Origin: a virus
Direction: 5' to 3' (one strand)
IMG/VR virus record: IMGVR_UViG_3300036403_000009
Location: 1-22,770 of that record
DNA length: 22,770 bases
In this document: piece after piece, positions 12,262 through 19,714 of the stretch
How positions within the stretch are numbered: position 1 is the first letter of the stretch
How the letters are laid out: every line of letters begins with the position of its first letter
The notes under the pieces: model-generated
The model's input: the letters and a program-made list of their open reading frames with translations, nothing else
What the model was told of the DNA's origin: nothing
Databases searched by the model: none
Translations under genes and position numbers: made by a program

Positions 12262-12701
12262 CGCGCTACGACTTCTTCGTTCCGGGCAAGCCGCAGACCG
12301 CCGGCTCGAAGCGTGCCTTCCCGCACCGCACGACGGGCCGGATCATCGTCGTGGATGACTGCAAGGGCGGCAAGGTCTGGCGCAAGGCCGTCCAGTACCA
12401 CGCCGGCGTTGTGTGCAAGGCGATGCTGACGGGGCCGCTCGCGGTCTCGGTCGTGTTCGTGATGCCGAGGCCGCTCTCGCACCGCAAGAAGGACGGCACG
12501 ACGGCCCCAGGTGCGCCGCGATACCACATCGTGAAGCCGGACACGACCAAGATGCTCCGAGCCATCGAGGACGCGCTCACGGGCATCGCATGGATCGACG
12601 ATGCCCAAGTGATCGTCCAGACGGCGGCGAAGCGGTACGCGCGGTACGGAGAGGAACCCGGCGCGCGGGTGACGATCGAACCCTACACGGAGGAGCCATG
12701 A
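12258..12701 (+). CDS. rusA: RusA-like Holliday junction resolvase
   Basis: 147 residues, ATG at 12258 in ATGA overlap, AAGGAGAG upstream. The RusA fold is visible: FFVPGKPQTAGSKRAF at the N-terminus, then KPDTTKMLRAIEDALTGIAWIDDAQV (93-118), the active-site segment. Asp95 and Asp115 correspond to two catalytic aspartates of E. coli RusA (Asp70, Asp91); the position of Asp72 is Thr97. RusA resolves four-way junctions, here probably before packaging. Some phage relatives also carry KPDTT, so activity may be kept by another residue. It is part of the recombination set with the exonuclease, annealing protein and helicase. Confidence 0.82.
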   Translation: MTRYDFFVPGKPQTAGSKRAFPHRTTGRIIVVDDCKGGKVWRKAVQYHAGVVCKAMLTGPLAVSVVFVMPRPLSHRKKDGTTAPGAPRYHIVKPDTTKMLRAIEDALTGIAWIDDAQVIVQTAAKRYARYGEEPGARVTIEPYTEEP

Positions 12702-13630
12702 GCGACCCCAAGCACGAAGTGATCGAGCACTCTCGGAACATCCACCAAGTGCTCCTCGAAGCCGATCACCCAGAGACTTGGGAGCATTGGGTGCTGCTCG
12801 CGAGCGACCGCCACCACGACAACCCGAAAGCCGACTGGGATCTCGAACGGAAGCACCTCGACCAAGTGGTCGCGCGCGGCGCATCGTGGATCGATGTCGG
12901 CGACCTGTTCGACGCGATGGGCGGCAAGTGGGATCCCAGGCACTCGAAGGGCGAGGTACGCGAGGAGTACGCGATGGCCCCGGACTACCTCGATGCCATC
13001 GTCCGCGATGCGGCCAAGTTCTACGCGCCGTACTCGAAGCACCTCGTCGCGATCGGGCGCGGGAATCACGAGCAGTCGATCCTAAAGCGTCACGAGGTCG
13101 ATCTCATCGAGCGACTGGCGGCGCACATGAGCCAGATCAGCGGGCATCGGGTCTATGCCGGCGGCTACGGCGGCTTCGTGCGGTTCTCCGTGAAGTTCCA
13201 CTCGACCGAGATCTCGGCACTCACGCTCCGCTACTTCCACGGCTCGGGCGGCGGCGGGATGATGTCCCACGGCACGCTCGCCACGCGGCGCATGGCCTCG
13301 TGGACGGACGCGGATGTGATCGTGTGCGGCCACACCCACGACCAATGGGCACTCCGGCTACAGCGCGAGACGCTTGAGGCGACGAAGGGTCGCTTTCATG
13401 TCCGGCTACGCGACCAATGGCACATCCGAACGCCGACCTACAAGCAGGAATGGAACGACGGACACTCTGGATGGCACATCGAGACGGGCAAGCCGCCCAA
13501 GCCCACGGGGGCGACTTGGATGCGGCTCTCGCTCGTGCGCGTCGAGGCTCCCGAGCGCATCGAGGCCGACAAGCCGAACAAGACCCGCGCTCGATGGCGC
13601 GTCGCGGCCCAGTTCATGGAGGCGATGTGA
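12698..13630 (+). CDS. Calcineurin-like metallophosphoesterase
   Basis: 310 residues, ATG at 12698 in ATGA overlap, with GGAGGAG at 12689-12695. The metal-binding motifs occur in order: a D-x-H motif in ASDRHHDN (about 35-42), GDLFD (68-72), GNHE (126-129), then FHG and GHTHD (about 211-215) at the C-terminal end of the core. Such enzymes hydrolyse phosphodiester or phosphomonoester bonds. Phage members placed in recombination modules are often nuclease-like (SbcD/Mre11 relatives), but no SbcC-type ATPase accompanies this one. The substrate is not evident. The protein is complete. Confidence 0.82.
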   Translation: MSDPKHEVIEHSRNIHQVLLEADHPETWEHWVLLASDRHHDNPKADWDLERKHLDQVVARGASWIDVGDLFDAMGGKWDPRHSKGEVREEYAMAPDYLDAIVRDAAKFYAPYSKHLVAIGRGNHEQSILKRHEVDLIERLAAHMSQISGHRVYAGGYGGFVRFSVKFHSTEISALTLRYFHGSGGGGMMSHGTLATRRMASWTDADVIVCGHTHDQWALRLQRETLEATKGRFHVRLRDQWHIRTPTYKQEWNDGHSGWHIETGKPPKPTGATWMRLSLVRVEAPERIEADKPNKTRARWRVAAQFMEAM

Positions 13631-13920
13631 AGCCGTTTGCCTCGTTCTGGGCCACGCTCGCCGGAGTCCGCTACCGGATCCGGTTCGTGCGCTCGAGCGA
13701 GATCCCGTTCGATCGGTTCGCCGACTGCTCGTCGCCCGAGTCGAGCAAGCGCGAGATCCGGGTGCGCCAGGTTCTCCGGGGCAAGGCGCGCATGGAGACC
13801 GTGATCCATGAGGCTTTGCACGCGCAGACATGGACGCGCTCGGAGGCCGATGTAGCTCGCAGCGCGCGCGAACTCGCCGCGCTACTCTGGCGGTGCGGCT
13901 ATCGCGAGGTCGAGCCGTGA
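13627..13920 (+). CDS. Small protein with HExxH zinc-protease motif
   Basis: 97 residues, GTG at 13627 overlapping the previous TGA, GGAGG at 13618-13622. Residues 61-65 are HEALH in the helix METVIHEALHAQTW, the zinc-ligand motif of gluzincin/SprT-like peptidases. The N-terminal 50 residues (FVRSSEIPFDRFADCSSPESSKREIRV) form the short beta region usual before such a helix. A third ligand may be Glu73 (SEADVAR) or lie in the C-terminal CGYREVEP. At 97 residues it is among the smallest proteins with this motif. Phage proteins of this type are common next to replication genes, but their substrates are unknown. Confidence 0.65.
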   Translation: MKPFASFWATLAGVRYRIRFVRSSEIPFDRFADCSSPESSKREIRVRQVLRGKARMETVIHEALHAQTWTRSEADVARSARELAALLWRCGYREVEP

Positions 13921-14117
13921 ATGGAGCGAATATGCCACACTTGACACGATGTGTAGTGAGATCGATCCCCGGAGCCGCGATCGGCATCGTGCTCGCGTGC
14001 GTGATGCTGCTCGTCGCCTATCTCGGCGCAGGGGCCGCCGGACTCCTCGCGGCCGCGTGTGGCCTGATCTCGACGGCATCGCTGATCGGACTCGTCTTTA
14101 TGATCGACCGCCCATGA
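13917..14117 (+). CDS. Two-helix membrane protein, holin candidate
   Basis: 66 residues from a GTG at 13917 that overlaps the previous TGA; an ATG at 13932 behind GGAG (13923-13926) would give 61 residues and has the better ribosome binding site. Two hydrophobic stretches, AAIGIVLACVMLLVAYLGAG and GLLAAACGLISTASLIGLVF, are joined by a short Gly/Ala turn, with a basic N-terminus (RCVVRS). Small proteins with two spans and few charges fit class II holins, and no better holin is in the window. The distance to the lysozyme-like gene (2773) argues for caution. Confidence 0.6.
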   Translation: MNGANMPHLTRCVVRSIPGAAIGIVLACVMLLVAYLGAGAAGLLAAACGLISTASLIGLVFMIDRP

Positions 14118-14320
14118 GCACGACCGAAGAAGAGGCGCGCTCGATCGATGCCGTGCGGCGGTTCTGCTATGACCTCATCGACCCCAAGGCCACGCCGCGC
14201 GTACCGCGTGCCGTGCGCCTGCGGGCGCGCGCCGTGTGCAAGCATCTCCCGGTCGATCTCGGCCTCTTCGCTACTCGCTACCTGAAGGAGGAGCGATGCC
14301 GCGCAAGCCGCCCACGGTGA
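14114..14320 (+). CDS. Small BPSL0761-like protein
   Basis: 68 residues, ATG at 14114 in ATGA overlap. No clear ribosome binding site precedes it, so translation is probably coupled to the upstream gene. The pattern ARSIDAVRRFCYDLI...PRVPRAVRLRARAVCKHLPVD resembles the small BPSL0761 family (A..TR.F...L.....P..VR..A..LL.H.P), a group of unknown function. The similarity is weak. The last 25 bases overlap the HNH gene. Confidence 0.5.
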   Translation: MSTTEEEARSIDAVRRFCYDLIDPKATPRVPRAVRLRARAVCKHLPVDLGLFATRYLKEERCRASRPR

Positions 14321-15009
14321 AGCACCAGACGCAGGCTTGGACGCTCCAGTCCATCGCCGAGCGCGACCGCGAGCCTCTATGCCGGATGTGCAAGGCGGCG
14401 GGACGGCTCACGCCGGCGGTGTGCATCGACCACAAGATCCCGCTCGCCGAGGGCGGATCGATGCATGACCCCGAGAACCTTCAGCCGCTATGCGCCTCGT
14501 GCCATCGCAAGAAGACCGCGATTGAGGGACGCGAGCGGCAGGCAGAGCGTGGCCGATTCCCGAGCGAGGGTACGGTCGTGCTCGGCGCGCCGGCATCGGG
14601 CAAGACCACGCTGGTGAACGCGCACAAGGCCGAGGGAGACTTCGTGTGGGATCACGACCGGGTGCTCGCGGCGATGCGAGGCCGGGACTTCAGCGGCGAG
14701 CCAGACGGCGACGCTAGCGCGCTCGCGTTCATGGGGCGACTGCGGCGAAGCGTGCTCGAAGCGTGGCGCGACGGATGGATACCGGGCCGGCTCTGGTGGA
14801 TCACGACGAACGCCGACGAGGCGCGCGCGTTGCGTGACGAGTTCCCGCGCGTGCGGCTCATCGTCGTGCGCGCAAGCCTCGACGATCTCGCTCGTCGCAT
14901 CGAGGCGCGCCGGCTACCGCGCGAGCGCATGATCGAGATGCTGTCCGCCGCGCGAAACATCGCCGCGAGCATCGATGCGAGCGGGTTATCGGTGGAGAAT
15001 CCGTTATGA
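14296..15009 (+). CDS. HNH endonuclease fused to a P-loop kinase/ATPase domain
   Basis: 237 residues, ATG at 14296 with AAGGAGGAG upstream. Residues 20-75 are an HNH nuclease: CRMC (29-32), DHKIPLAEGG (45-54, with the catalytic His46), ENLQPLCASCHRKKT (60-74). Two CxxC pairs hold the structural zinc. After a short linker, residues 93-237 begin with the Walker A motif GAPASGKTT (97-105), followed by WDHD (about 119-122) and a basic lid-like stretch ARRIEARRLPRERMIEM, as in AAA_33/zeta-toxin-like or polynucleotide-kinase-type NTPases. HNH proteins next to terminase genes are known to aid cos cleavage in HK97-like phages. The fused kinase-like half suggests end-processing, but its substrate is unknown. 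Confidence 0.8.
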   Translation: MPRKPPTVKHQTQAWTLQSIAERDREPLCRMCKAAGRLTPAVCIDHKIPLAEGGSMHDPENLQPLCASCHRKKTAIEGRERQAERGRFPSEGTVVLGAPASGKTTLVNAHKAEGDFVWDHDRVLAAMRGRDFSGEPDGDASALAFMGRLRRSVLEAWRDGWIPGRLWWITTNADEARALRDEFPRVRLIVVRASLDDLARRIEARRLPRERMIEMLSAARNIAASIDASGLSVENPL

Positions 15010-15018
15010 GGACGCGCG

Positions 15019-15249
15019 ATGAGGCCGATACAGCGGGTCGCGGCGCGTCGATCGCCACCGATGCCGCGAACATCTCGGGAGATCGATGCGGATCCGCGCG
15101 AGATCGCGTACGATCGTGCGCGATGGGGGTATGGGGTTATAAACTTTCAGAGGCTATGGACGGATATCCCCTCGCGCCTGCGCGTGCGCGATTTGAACGG
15201 TTTTCTAGGATTTTGGATTGACAATGGGACTCCGCGGCCCTGCGCCTAA
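15019..15249 (+). CDS. Possible small gene before the small terminase
   Basis: 76 residues if started at the ATG at 15019; it overlaps the small terminase start by 26 bases. The second half (EIDADPREIAYDRARWGYGVINFQRLWTDIPSRLR) looks protein-like. A different frame starting at 15006 (ATGA overlap with the HNH gene, ending 15221) has a better codon pattern in the first half, so neither is certain, and a frameshift between them is possible. The same stretch has an AT-rich TATAAA (15138-15143) that could be a -10 element, so it may be a non-coding leader instead. Confidence 0.35.
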   Translation: MRPIQRVAARRSPPMPRTSREIDADPREIAYDRARWGYGVINFQRLWTDIPSRLRVRDLNGFLGFWIDNGTPRPCA

Positions 15250-15709
15250 ACCTGCAAAGGCATTGCGACTCGCCGGGAGCGTGCTCGCGGCCGCTCGCGA
15301 GAGTGCCGAGCCACCGAGCGACGAGATTCTCCCCGAGTGTCCCGCGTGGCTCGACGATGTCGGCCGTGCTGCGTGGGCCGACTGGCTCCCGCGCATCGCC
15401 GCGATGCAGATCATGTCGAGCGGCGACCGTGACGCGCTCGCGCTCATGTGCGACACATGGTCGCGGTACCTGGAGGCGCGCAAGCGTCTCGCCGAGGAGG
15501 GCGAAGTGATCCGCGTCGAGGGCGGCGACGGTCGCGTCACGGTGAAGCGAAACCCGTGGAGCGCGGTGCTCGCCGAGCACGGCGACCGACTGCGGCGCAT
15601 GATGAGCGAGTTCGGCCTCACCCCAGTCGGTCGCGCTCGAATCGGCGCGGCGAAGGAGCAAGCGAAGGATGCCCCGAAGGAAGACATCTTTACCAAGCGT
15701 CGCGCGTAA
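15224..15709 (+). CDS. terS: Terminase small subunit, P27 type
   Basis: 161 residues, ATG at 15224 with a weak AGGA near 15207-15210; an in-frame TTG at 15218 is less likely. The N-terminus MGLRGPAPKPAKALRLAGS is the classic basic start of P27-family small terminases. Helical blocks follow (CPAWLDDVGRAAWADWLPRIA, DRDALALMCDTWSRYLEARKRLAEEG) and then NPWSAVLAEHGDRLRRMMSEFGLTPVGRARIG. This subunit recognises packaging DNA and regulates the large subunit, whose gene overlaps its end by 41 bases. Confidence 0.88.
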   Translation: MGLRGPAPKPAKALRLAGSVLAAARESAEPPSDEILPECPAWLDDVGRAAWADWLPRIAAMQIMSSGDRDALALMCDTWSRYLEARKRLAEEGEVIRVEGGDGRVTVKRNPWSAVLAEHGDRLRRMMSEFGLTPVGRARIGAAKEQAKDAPKEDIFTKRRA

Positions 15710-17333
15710 GCCGAAGAAGTCGGCCGAGCACCCGGCCGCGAAGTGGAACACGATCCCCGGCTATGACGCGATCGCGACCGCCGGCAACTGCACCTTCGAC
15801 GAGCAAGCCGCGCTCCATGTGATCCGGTTCATCGAGACCGCGTGCAAGCTCACGACGAGCACTTGGGCCGGGATGCCCTTCGTGCTGCTCCCGTGGCAGA
15901 AGGCCGTCATCGCGAACGCGTACGGGTGGATGCGCCCGGACGGCACGAGGCGGTATCGGCGCGTACACATCTTGATCCCGCGCAAGTGCGGCAAGACCGA
16001 GTTGGGCGCGGCCCTCGCGCTGTATCACCTCCTCGCGGACGATGAGCCTACGCCCGAGGTGATCTCGATCGCGGCCGACCGCGCGCAGGCGGGGCGATGC
16101 CTCGAGGCGGCGAAGCGCATGGTGCGCGCCGAGCCGATGCTTGAGAGCCGCACCGAGGTGTATCAACATCGCGTGATCGTGCCGAGCACGGCCGGCGTGT
16201 ACAAGGTGATGTCGAGCGAGGCTCCGAGCGCGCACGGTCTGAACACGAGCGCGTGCATCGCGGACGAGGTGCACGCGATGGAGAATCGGCGAGAACTCTG
16301 GGAGGCGATCGAGACGAGCGTCGGCGCGCGCCGGCAACCGATGCTCGTGACGATCACGACCGCCGGCACGCTCCGCGAGAGTCTCGAGTTCGAGATGTAC
16401 GACTATGCGATGAAGGTGCGCGACCGCGTGATCGACAACCCGTACTTCCTGCCCGTGGTCTACTCGGCCGGGGACGGCGACGATTGGACGAGTCCGGAGA
16501 CCTGGCGCAAGTGCGCGCCGAGTCTCGGGCACACGGTGCACGAGGGGTACTACGCCGAGAAGTGCAAGGAGGCGCAGGAGCAACCCTCGATGGAGACCCC
16601 GTTCCGCACCTACTACCTCTGCCAACATGTCTCCGCCTCGAACCGATGGCTCCGCATGGCCGACTGGGACAAGTGCAAACTCGACTTCGACGAGTCCCGG
16701 CTCGCCGGCCTGCCGTGCTACCTCGGGATCGACTTGGGCGAGACGAGCGACCTCACCGCGCTCACGGCGGTCTGGCTCGACAAGGATGAGGCGTGGGTGC
16801 GCTCGTGGGCCTTCGCGCCCGAGGAAGGCGCGCAGCGGCGGCAGAAGCGGGACAAAGTGCCCTACCTCGACTGGAGCCGGCAGGGGCACATGAGGCTCAC
16901 GCCGGGCGACGCGACCGACTACGAGTTCGTGCGGCGGGAGATCCTGCGGATCGTCGGCGAGCACAAGGTGCAGGCGGTCGGGTACGACCCGTACAACGCG
17001 AGCGGCCTCGCGCAGCAACTCGAAGCCGACGGCCTGCGGCTCAAGCGCGTGCCCCAGAGTTACTACTACATGGCCGAGCCGACCAAGCGATGGGAGGCCA
17101 TGGTGACGAATCATCGTCTCCGGCACGACGGGAACCCGGTGCTCACTTGGGCCATGTCTAACTGCGTGGTCGAACTCGACGCGAACTCGAACCCGCGCCC
17201 GAGCAAGCGACGCTCGACGGAGAAGATCGACCCCGTGGTCGCGGGAATCGTGGCACTCGCGGTAGCACTCGATGCCGCGCCGACGGTATCACAAGCGACA
17301 CCGTACGCCGAGAGAGGAATCCTATGGCTCTGA
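15669..17333 (+). CDS. terL: Terminase large subunit
   Basis: 554 residues, ATG at 15669 with AAGGAG at 15654-15659. The N-terminal ATPase has a Walker A variant PRKCGKTE (104-111) and Walker B CIADEVHA (Asp199, Glu200). The C-terminal RNase H-like nuclease has Asp355 in YLGIDLGETSDL, Asp440 in VGYDPYNASG and Asp521 in EKIDPVVAG. This is the Terminase_1 type found with P27 small subunits and HK97 portals, usually in phages with cos ends. It pumps and cuts DNA at the portal. The protein is of normal length, and the next gene starts 10 bases before its stop. Confidence 0.93.
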   Translation: MPRRKTSLPSVARKPKKSAEHPAAKWNTIPGYDAIATAGNCTFDEQAALHVIRFIETACKLTTSTWAGMPFVLLPWQKAVIANAYGWMRPDGTRRYRRVHILIPRKCGKTELGAALALYHLLADDEPTPEVISIAADRAQAGRCLEAAKRMVRAEPMLESRTEVYQHRVIVPSTAGVYKVMSSEAPSAHGLNTSACIADEVHAMENRRELWEAIETSVGARRQPMLVTITTAGTLRESLEFEMYDYAMKVRDRVIDNPYFLPVVYSAGDGDDWTSPETWRKCAPSLGHTVHEGYYAEKCKEAQEQPSMETPFRTYYLCQHVSASNRWLRMADWDKCKLDFDESRLAGLPCYLGIDLGETSDLTALTAVWLDKDEAWVRSWAFAPEEGAQRRQKRDKVPYLDWSRQGHMRLTPGDATDYEFVRREILRIVGEHKVQAVGYDPYNASGLAQQLEADGLRLKRVPQSYYYMAEPTKRWEAMVTNHRLRHDGNPVLTWAMSNCVVELDANSNPRPSKRRSTEKIDPVVAGIVALAVALDAAPTVSQATPYAERGILWL

Positions 17334-18802
17334 TCGACTGGTTCCGCCGACCCGCACCGACTCCCGAGCCGACGCTCGAAGAGCGCGCGGTGATCGACCG
17401 CTCTCCGATCGGACAGCCTCCGGGCGGCGCGCAGGCGTACATCTCGACCTACGCCGACACGGGCCGCTCGATCACGCCGGAGGCCGCGAGGGAGGCTCCG
17501 ACGGTCTACGCCTGCACGCGGCTCATCTCCCAGAGCGTCGCGCGGATGGAGTGGCGAGTGATGCGCCGGGAGGGAGGGATCCCGGTTCCCGCTCGCGAGC
17601 ATCCGCTCTATCGGCTCCTGAACATCGAGCCGAACCCGTACATGGGGGCGATGGTCTGGCGCGAGTCGATGCTCCTCGACTGCCTCCTCTACGGGAACGC
17701 CTACGCCGTGATCGAGCGCGACGCGGTCGGCCGCGTGGTCGGCCTGCACAAGTTGCGCGCGGACTCGGTCGAGGTCTCGCGTGGCCCGGATGGGATGCCC
17801 GTCTACTCGTACACCTCGTCGCGGTGGGGCATCTCGAAGAGCACCGAGCAGGTGTGGCAGGCGTACGACATATTCCACCTCCGCGCGCCTAGCCTCGACG
17901 GTCTGCTCGGCGAGACTCCGATCTACCTCGTGCGGAACATCATCGGCGTGGAACTCGAGGCGGAGAAGTTCGTCGCCTCGTTCTTCCGCAACGGCGCACG
18001 GCCGGCGGGCCTCATCAAGGTGACGGGCACGCTCACCGAAGAGGCACTCAAGCGGCTCCGCCAGTCGTGGCAATCGATCACGGGAGGCGCGGAGAACGCC
18101 GGCCGCGTGGCGATCCTGGAAAGCGGCTACTCGTGGGAAAAGGTCTCGGTCGATCCCGAGGAAGCAAAACTCGTCGAGTTGCGCTCGTTCTGTCGGTCGC
18201 AGATTGCGGCCGCGTTCAATGTCCCGGTGCACATGGTCGGCGACGCGACGAAGACCTCGTACGCGAGTGCCGAGCAGGCCGATGCCGAGTTCGTGAAGCA
18301 TTGCCTCGCGAACTGGGCCTCGCGTTTCGAGGAGGAGTGCGCGCGCAAGCTCGTGCGCGAAGGCGAGCCGATCGAGACGCATATCTCGTTCGACGCGCTG
18401 CTACGAGGCGATCTTGCGTCGCGATTCGCGGCGTACTCGACCGCGCTCAACAATGGCTTCCTCACGATCAACGAGGTGCGCGAGCGCGAGAACTACGCGC
18501 CGATCGACGGCGGCGATGTGGCCCGCGCGCCCGTGAACCTGGCGATCGTCGATCCGAACGCCGGCAAGGCGGGCGACCAGTCGCCGCTCACGGCACCGGC
18601 TCCCGTGCCGGCAACGGCTCCGACCGCTCGGGACTCGAAGGGCCGCTACGCCAAGCGCAAGTCGAAGCGGCTCGCCGACCTCTCGCCCGAGGTGCAGGAG
18701 TGCGTGAGCGGCAAGATCGGGAAACTGATCGACGAGGGCTACGATCAGGATCAGGCGGTCGCGATCGCTATCTCGATGTGCACGGAGGCCGAGGGTGGCT
18801 GA
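17324..18802 (+). CDS. HK97-type portal protein
   Basis: 492 residues, ATG at 17324 with GAGAGGA upstream, overlapping the large terminase. The HK97 portal pattern is clear: ITPEAAREAPTVYACTRLISQSVARMEW (50-77), HPLYRLLNIEPNPYMGAMVWRESMLLDCLLYGNAYAVIERD, FHLRAPSLDGLLGETPIYLVRNIIG, FFRNGARPAGLIK, FNVPVHMVGDATKTSYASAEQ, and ALNNGFLTINEVRERENY near the end of the core. Twelve copies form the channel for DNA entry at one capsid vertex. The last 40 residues, after a Pro/Ala linker, form a separate small helical module (LSPEVQECVSGKIGKLIDEGY.QDQAVAIAISMC), seen in some phage head proteins. Confidence 0.93.
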   Translation: MALIDWFRRPAPTPEPTLEERAVIDRSPIGQPPGGAQAYISTYADTGRSITPEAAREAPTVYACTRLISQSVARMEWRVMRREGGIPVPAREHPLYRLLNIEPNPYMGAMVWRESMLLDCLLYGNAYAVIERDAVGRVVGLHKLRADSVEVSRGPDGMPVYSYTSSRWGISKSTEQVWQAYDIFHLRAPSLDGLLGETPIYLVRNIIGVELEAEKFVASFFRNGARPAGLIKVTGTLTEEALKRLRQSWQSITGGAENAGRVAILESGYSWEKVSVDPEEAKLVELRSFCRSQIAAAFNVPVHMVGDATKTSYASAEQADAEFVKHCLANWASRFEEECARKLVREGEPIETHISFDALLRGDLASRFAAYSTALNNGFLTINEVRERENYAPIDGGDVARAPVNLAIVDPNAGKAGDQSPLTAPAPVPATAPTARDSKGRYAKRKSKRLADLSPEVQECVSGKIGKLIDEGYDQDQAVAIAISMCTEAEGG

Positions 18803-19682
18803 CTCCTTCGAGCCGACCGCCGGGATGCGCGAGGAGGCCGAGCGTGGCCTCGCGTGGCGGCGCGAGCACGGGCGCGGCGGGACGGAGGTCGGGGTCGCTC
18901 GAGCGCGTGACATCGCGAACGGGCGCGCGCTCTCGATCGACACGGTGCAGCGCATGGCCTCGTACTTCGCGCGACACGAGGTGGACAAGCAGGGCCAAGG
19001 GTGGGGGCCGGGTGAGGAAGGCTTCCCGTCGGCCGGCCGGATCGCGTGGGCACTCTGGGGAGGCGACGCGGGCCGCTCGTGGGCCACGAACATTCTCGAG
19101 CGCGTAGACCGCGCAGGAGGCGACATCATGGAGCGACGCTACGGGCAAGCGATGGAAGTGCGTGCGGACGATGGCCGGGAGATCCTCCGGGGCTACGCGA
19201 GCGTGACCGAGACCGCGTATCCCATCGGATACGCCCACGAGATCATCGTGCGCGGCGCGTTCGAGCGGACGCTCCGGGAGAGGCCGGATGTGGTCGCGCT
19301 CTGGAACCACGACGCATCGATGCCGATCGCTCGCACGACGGCCGGGAGCCTGCGGCTCGCCGAGGACGAGCACGGACTCATGGTCGAGATGGAACCGATC
19401 GACACCCAGGTCGGCCGGGACGCTCGCGTCGCGGTGCGCTCGGGCGTGGTCTCGGCGATGTCCTTCGGCTTCATCGTGCGCTCGGATCGCTTCGAGGAGC
19501 GGGACGGCAAGGTGCACCGGATGATCGAGGATCTCGAACTCCACGAGGTCTCGGCCGTGACCTTCCCGGCGAACCCGGCTACCGACCTCGTGGTCGATCG
19601 CCGCTCGTTCGACCTCTGGACGGCGAGCGCGCCCGTGCCGGCGACGGTTCGCCGGCGGATCTGGCTTGGCCCCAAGCGTTGA
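18795..19682 (+). CDS. HK97-type prohead protease with N-terminal extension
   Basis: 295 residues from the GTG at 18795 that overlaps the portal stop. Residues 112-270 are the serine protease (family U35): ILRGYASVTET, AHEIIVRGAFERTL, His172 in LWNHD, Ser223 in VSAMSFGF and HEVSAVTFPANP. It cleaves the capsid scaffold domain and itself during head maturation. Residues 1-105 (EPTAGMREEAERGLAWRREHGRGGTEVGVARARDIANG... GPGEEGFPSAGRIAWALWGG) form a separate module I have seen as an independent domain in phage proteins, of unknown function. The ATG at 19128 (codon 112) has an AGGAGG seven bases ahead, so a 184-residue protease alone is probably also made. Confidence 0.88.
   Translation: MADSFEPTAGMREEAERGLAWRREHGRGGTEVGVARARDIANGRALSIDTVQRMASYFARHEVDKQGQGWGPGEEGFPSAGRIAWALWGGDAGRSWATNILERVDRAGGDIMERRYGQAMEVRADDGREILRGYASVTETAYPIGYAHEIIVRGAFERTLRERPDVVALWNHDASMPIARTTAGSLRLAEDEHGLMVEMEPIDTQVGRDARVAVRSGVVSAMSFGFIVRSDRFEERDGKVHRMIEDLELHEVSAVTFPANPATDLVVDRRSFDLWTASAPVPATVRRRIWLGPKR
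19115..19130 (+). promoter_or_regulatory. Internal ribosome binding site and ATG within the protease gene
   Basis: AGGAGG (19115-19120) and ATG (19128-19130) are separated by seven bases and lie in the protease frame, at the exact junction of the N-terminal module and the protease domain (MERRYGQAMEV...). This is a stronger initiation site than that of the full gene (GTG at 18795). Confidence 0.6.
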
Positions 19683-19714
19683 CCTTCGACACCCAAAGAT
19701 GCGAGGATAAGGAT

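Noticed and set aside
15218-15223. Perfect TTGACA just before the small terminase ATG, as a -35 element
   Set aside because: No acceptable -10 hexamer at the right distance, and transcription would start inside the terminase gene.
15690-17126. Long reverse-strand reading frame of 478 codons opposite the large terminase
   Set aside because: It mirrors the GC-rich codon pattern of the terminase; its translation is Arg/His/Leu-rich with no motif, while the forward strand has full terminase motifs.
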